From the NCBI GenBank assembly GCA_038203525.1, contig JBBRDW010000006.1, positions 24,972 through 88,971 of the forward strand: 64,000 nt of DNA, given 5' to 3'. This DNA comes from Limnovirga sp038203525 (GTDB taxonomy: Bacteria > Bacteroidota > Bacteroidia > Chitinophagales > Chitinophagaceae). Both the position numbers and the translations under genes were made by a program. Shown in pieces: positions 63,325 to 64,000 of this stretch. The notes under the pieces are model-generated. The model was not told the origin of the DNA, searched no databases, and saw only the letters and a list, made by a program, of their open reading frames with translations. Positions within the stretch are counted from its first letter, which is position 1. Every line of letters starts with the position of its first letter.

Positions 63325-63384
63325 ACAATTATTGACCCGGCTTTATAATTTAATGGCATCTCCTCTTGCGTCGCACTCTTGTAC
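63325..63384 (-). repeat. Dispersed arm, left-pointing
   Basis: Box B TTGACCCGGC ends at 63341 and an exact reverse box A lies at 63366-63384. A lone GGCCGGGC at 63446-63453 may be a remnant of a right arm, but no box A precedes it. Confidence 0.85.
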
Positions 63385-63513
63385 TTTTGGTAATTCTATG
63401 GAGCTTTTATTGAAGCGGAATAATGTTGTTAAGTGATCAACATTGGCCGGGCAACCAACAGCAGCGGGGAATTTTACACAGCTTCGGTGCAAAGCCACGG
63501 AGATAACAGCAAG

Positions 63514-63990
63514 CTATCCTTTTTCATCCTGGAAAGTAGAAACTGCATAACGATGCAGGATGGTTACTTTAAGATTATCGCCTTTTACTATAACCTCTTT
63601 GTACTCCATAAATTGATTGTCTTTGTTGAAGAAACCAACAATGCAATCGTACTTGTCTTTACCGGGGCGTATTTCTATTTTTGGCCGTACACCAAAGTTG
63701 GGGATCTTTAAAGTATCGGTTGCCCTTAGCTCCATGTATTGTATTTTCATTAGGTAATGAAAGGTTTCTTTTGTCTCGAAAACATCTACTGCAAAATGCC
63801 AGTCGTTTAATTCATCTGGTACTTTTCTAAAGAAAGACGCAACTGGTTTTTTATTTACGTCGGTTCTTGTTTCTGGTATGGTATCGTTGGTAATAACAAC
63901 AACATCTTTTTTTTCAGTTTCATTTACCGGCGCTGAATTGTTGCAGGAAACAATGCAGCATACGGCTATTAATAATGTGAGTTGTTTCAT
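63514..63990 (-). CDS. Small lipoprotein of unknown function
   Basis: The 158-residue protein has a lipoprotein signal ending CIVSC, with the lipidated C16. A Thr/Asp/Val-rich linker follows, then a compact domain (about 50-155) rich in beta-strand-like segments (DWHFAVDVFETKETFHYLMKIQYMELRA, KYDCIVGFFNKDNQFMEYKEVIVKGDNLKVTILH). No family was recognised. It is expected on the periplasmic or surface face of the envelope. It converges on accC and its upstream region continues past the window end. Confidence 0.75.
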   Translation of the reverse strand: MKQLTLLIAVCCIVSCNNSAPVNETEKKDVVVITNDTIPETRTDVNKKPVASFFRKVPDELNDWHFAVDVFETKETFHYLMKIQYMELRATDTLKIPNFGVRPKIEIRPGKDKYDCIVGFFNKDNQFMEYKEVIVKGDNLKVTILHRYAVSTFQDEKG

Positions 63991-64000
63991 TTTTTTTATT

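Noticed and set aside
1043..63384. The repeats as a CRISPR array
   Set aside because: Copies are dispersed kilobases apart on both strands, without regular spacers, and no cas genes are present.
1043..63384. The repeats as intrinsic terminators
   Set aside because: Pairs begin with a T-run and end with an A-run in either reading, the reverse of what a terminator needs, and several sit next to separate true terminators.

Overview
The window is a chromosomal segment of a Bacteroidota bacterium, most likely of the Chitinophagaceae. The evidence is: type IX secretion C-terminal domains of both the sorting type (1214-3904) and the gliding-motility type (28307-33121) with a PorP/SprF partner; a TTTG-N19-TAnnTTTG promoter in front of lpd; the futalosine menaquinone genes mqnB and mqnD; and the parA-parB-DUF5683-dapB gene order. 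There are no rRNA genes, phages, complete insertion sequences or CRISPR arrays. One tRNA (Cys) is present.

Layout. 1-8100: a PhzF-like enzyme, a secreted five-repeat protein, a lipoprotein, and a hexuronate catabolic set (kdgK, eda, ExuT-like carrier). 8452-16700: membrane, serine hydrolase and amino acid permease genes, lpd, an OmpA/TSP3 porin-like protein, a 59-residue basic protein and a GlcN6P deaminase. 16912-23440: a broken DUF1801 gene and a phosphoester/nucleic-acid scavenging trio (secreted EEP-family hydrolase, TonB receptor, DUF5689/lamin-tail lipoprotein). 23869-27656: mqnB, mqnD, photolyase and a PabC-like lyase. 28307-34680: a giant PKD adhesin and SprF. 34670-39903: nitrilase-family enzyme, tRNA-Cys, nucleoside phosphorylase, dapF, corA and a Spy-like protein. 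40061-53594: a minus-strand surface polysaccharide region with deacetylase, WecA-like transferase, epimerase, two glycosyltransferases, UDP-glucose dehydrogenase, four sulfotransferases and CysQ, which together point to a sulfated, uronate-containing glycan. 54086-63287: metal-dependent hydrolase, parA, parB, DUF5683, dapB, TPR histidine kinase, efp, accB and accC. A lipoprotein gene closes the window.

The most striking structure is not a gene. About 30 copies of a two-box arm are scattered between genes: a 19-base box, GTACAAGNGTGCGACGCAA, then about 24 bases, then a GCCGGGCTCAAAA box starting about 43 bases from the first base of the arm. Arms occur on both strands and nearly always alternate as a left-pointing arm followed by a right-pointing arm, forming inverted pairs. 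Some pairs enclose only 45-195 bases. Others bracket exactly one gene (lipoprotein 4412-4882, Spy-like 39496-39903, glycosyltransferase 45076-46185, sulfotransferase 49619-50515, metal-dependent hydrolase 54086-54766). Base 8 of the box takes all four values while the other 18 are nearly invariant, and the uncommon values tend to agree within a pair. This looks like an undescribed MITE-like or gene-bracketing inverted-repeat family; its mobility and function are unknown. Coordinates and motif matches were read by eye.
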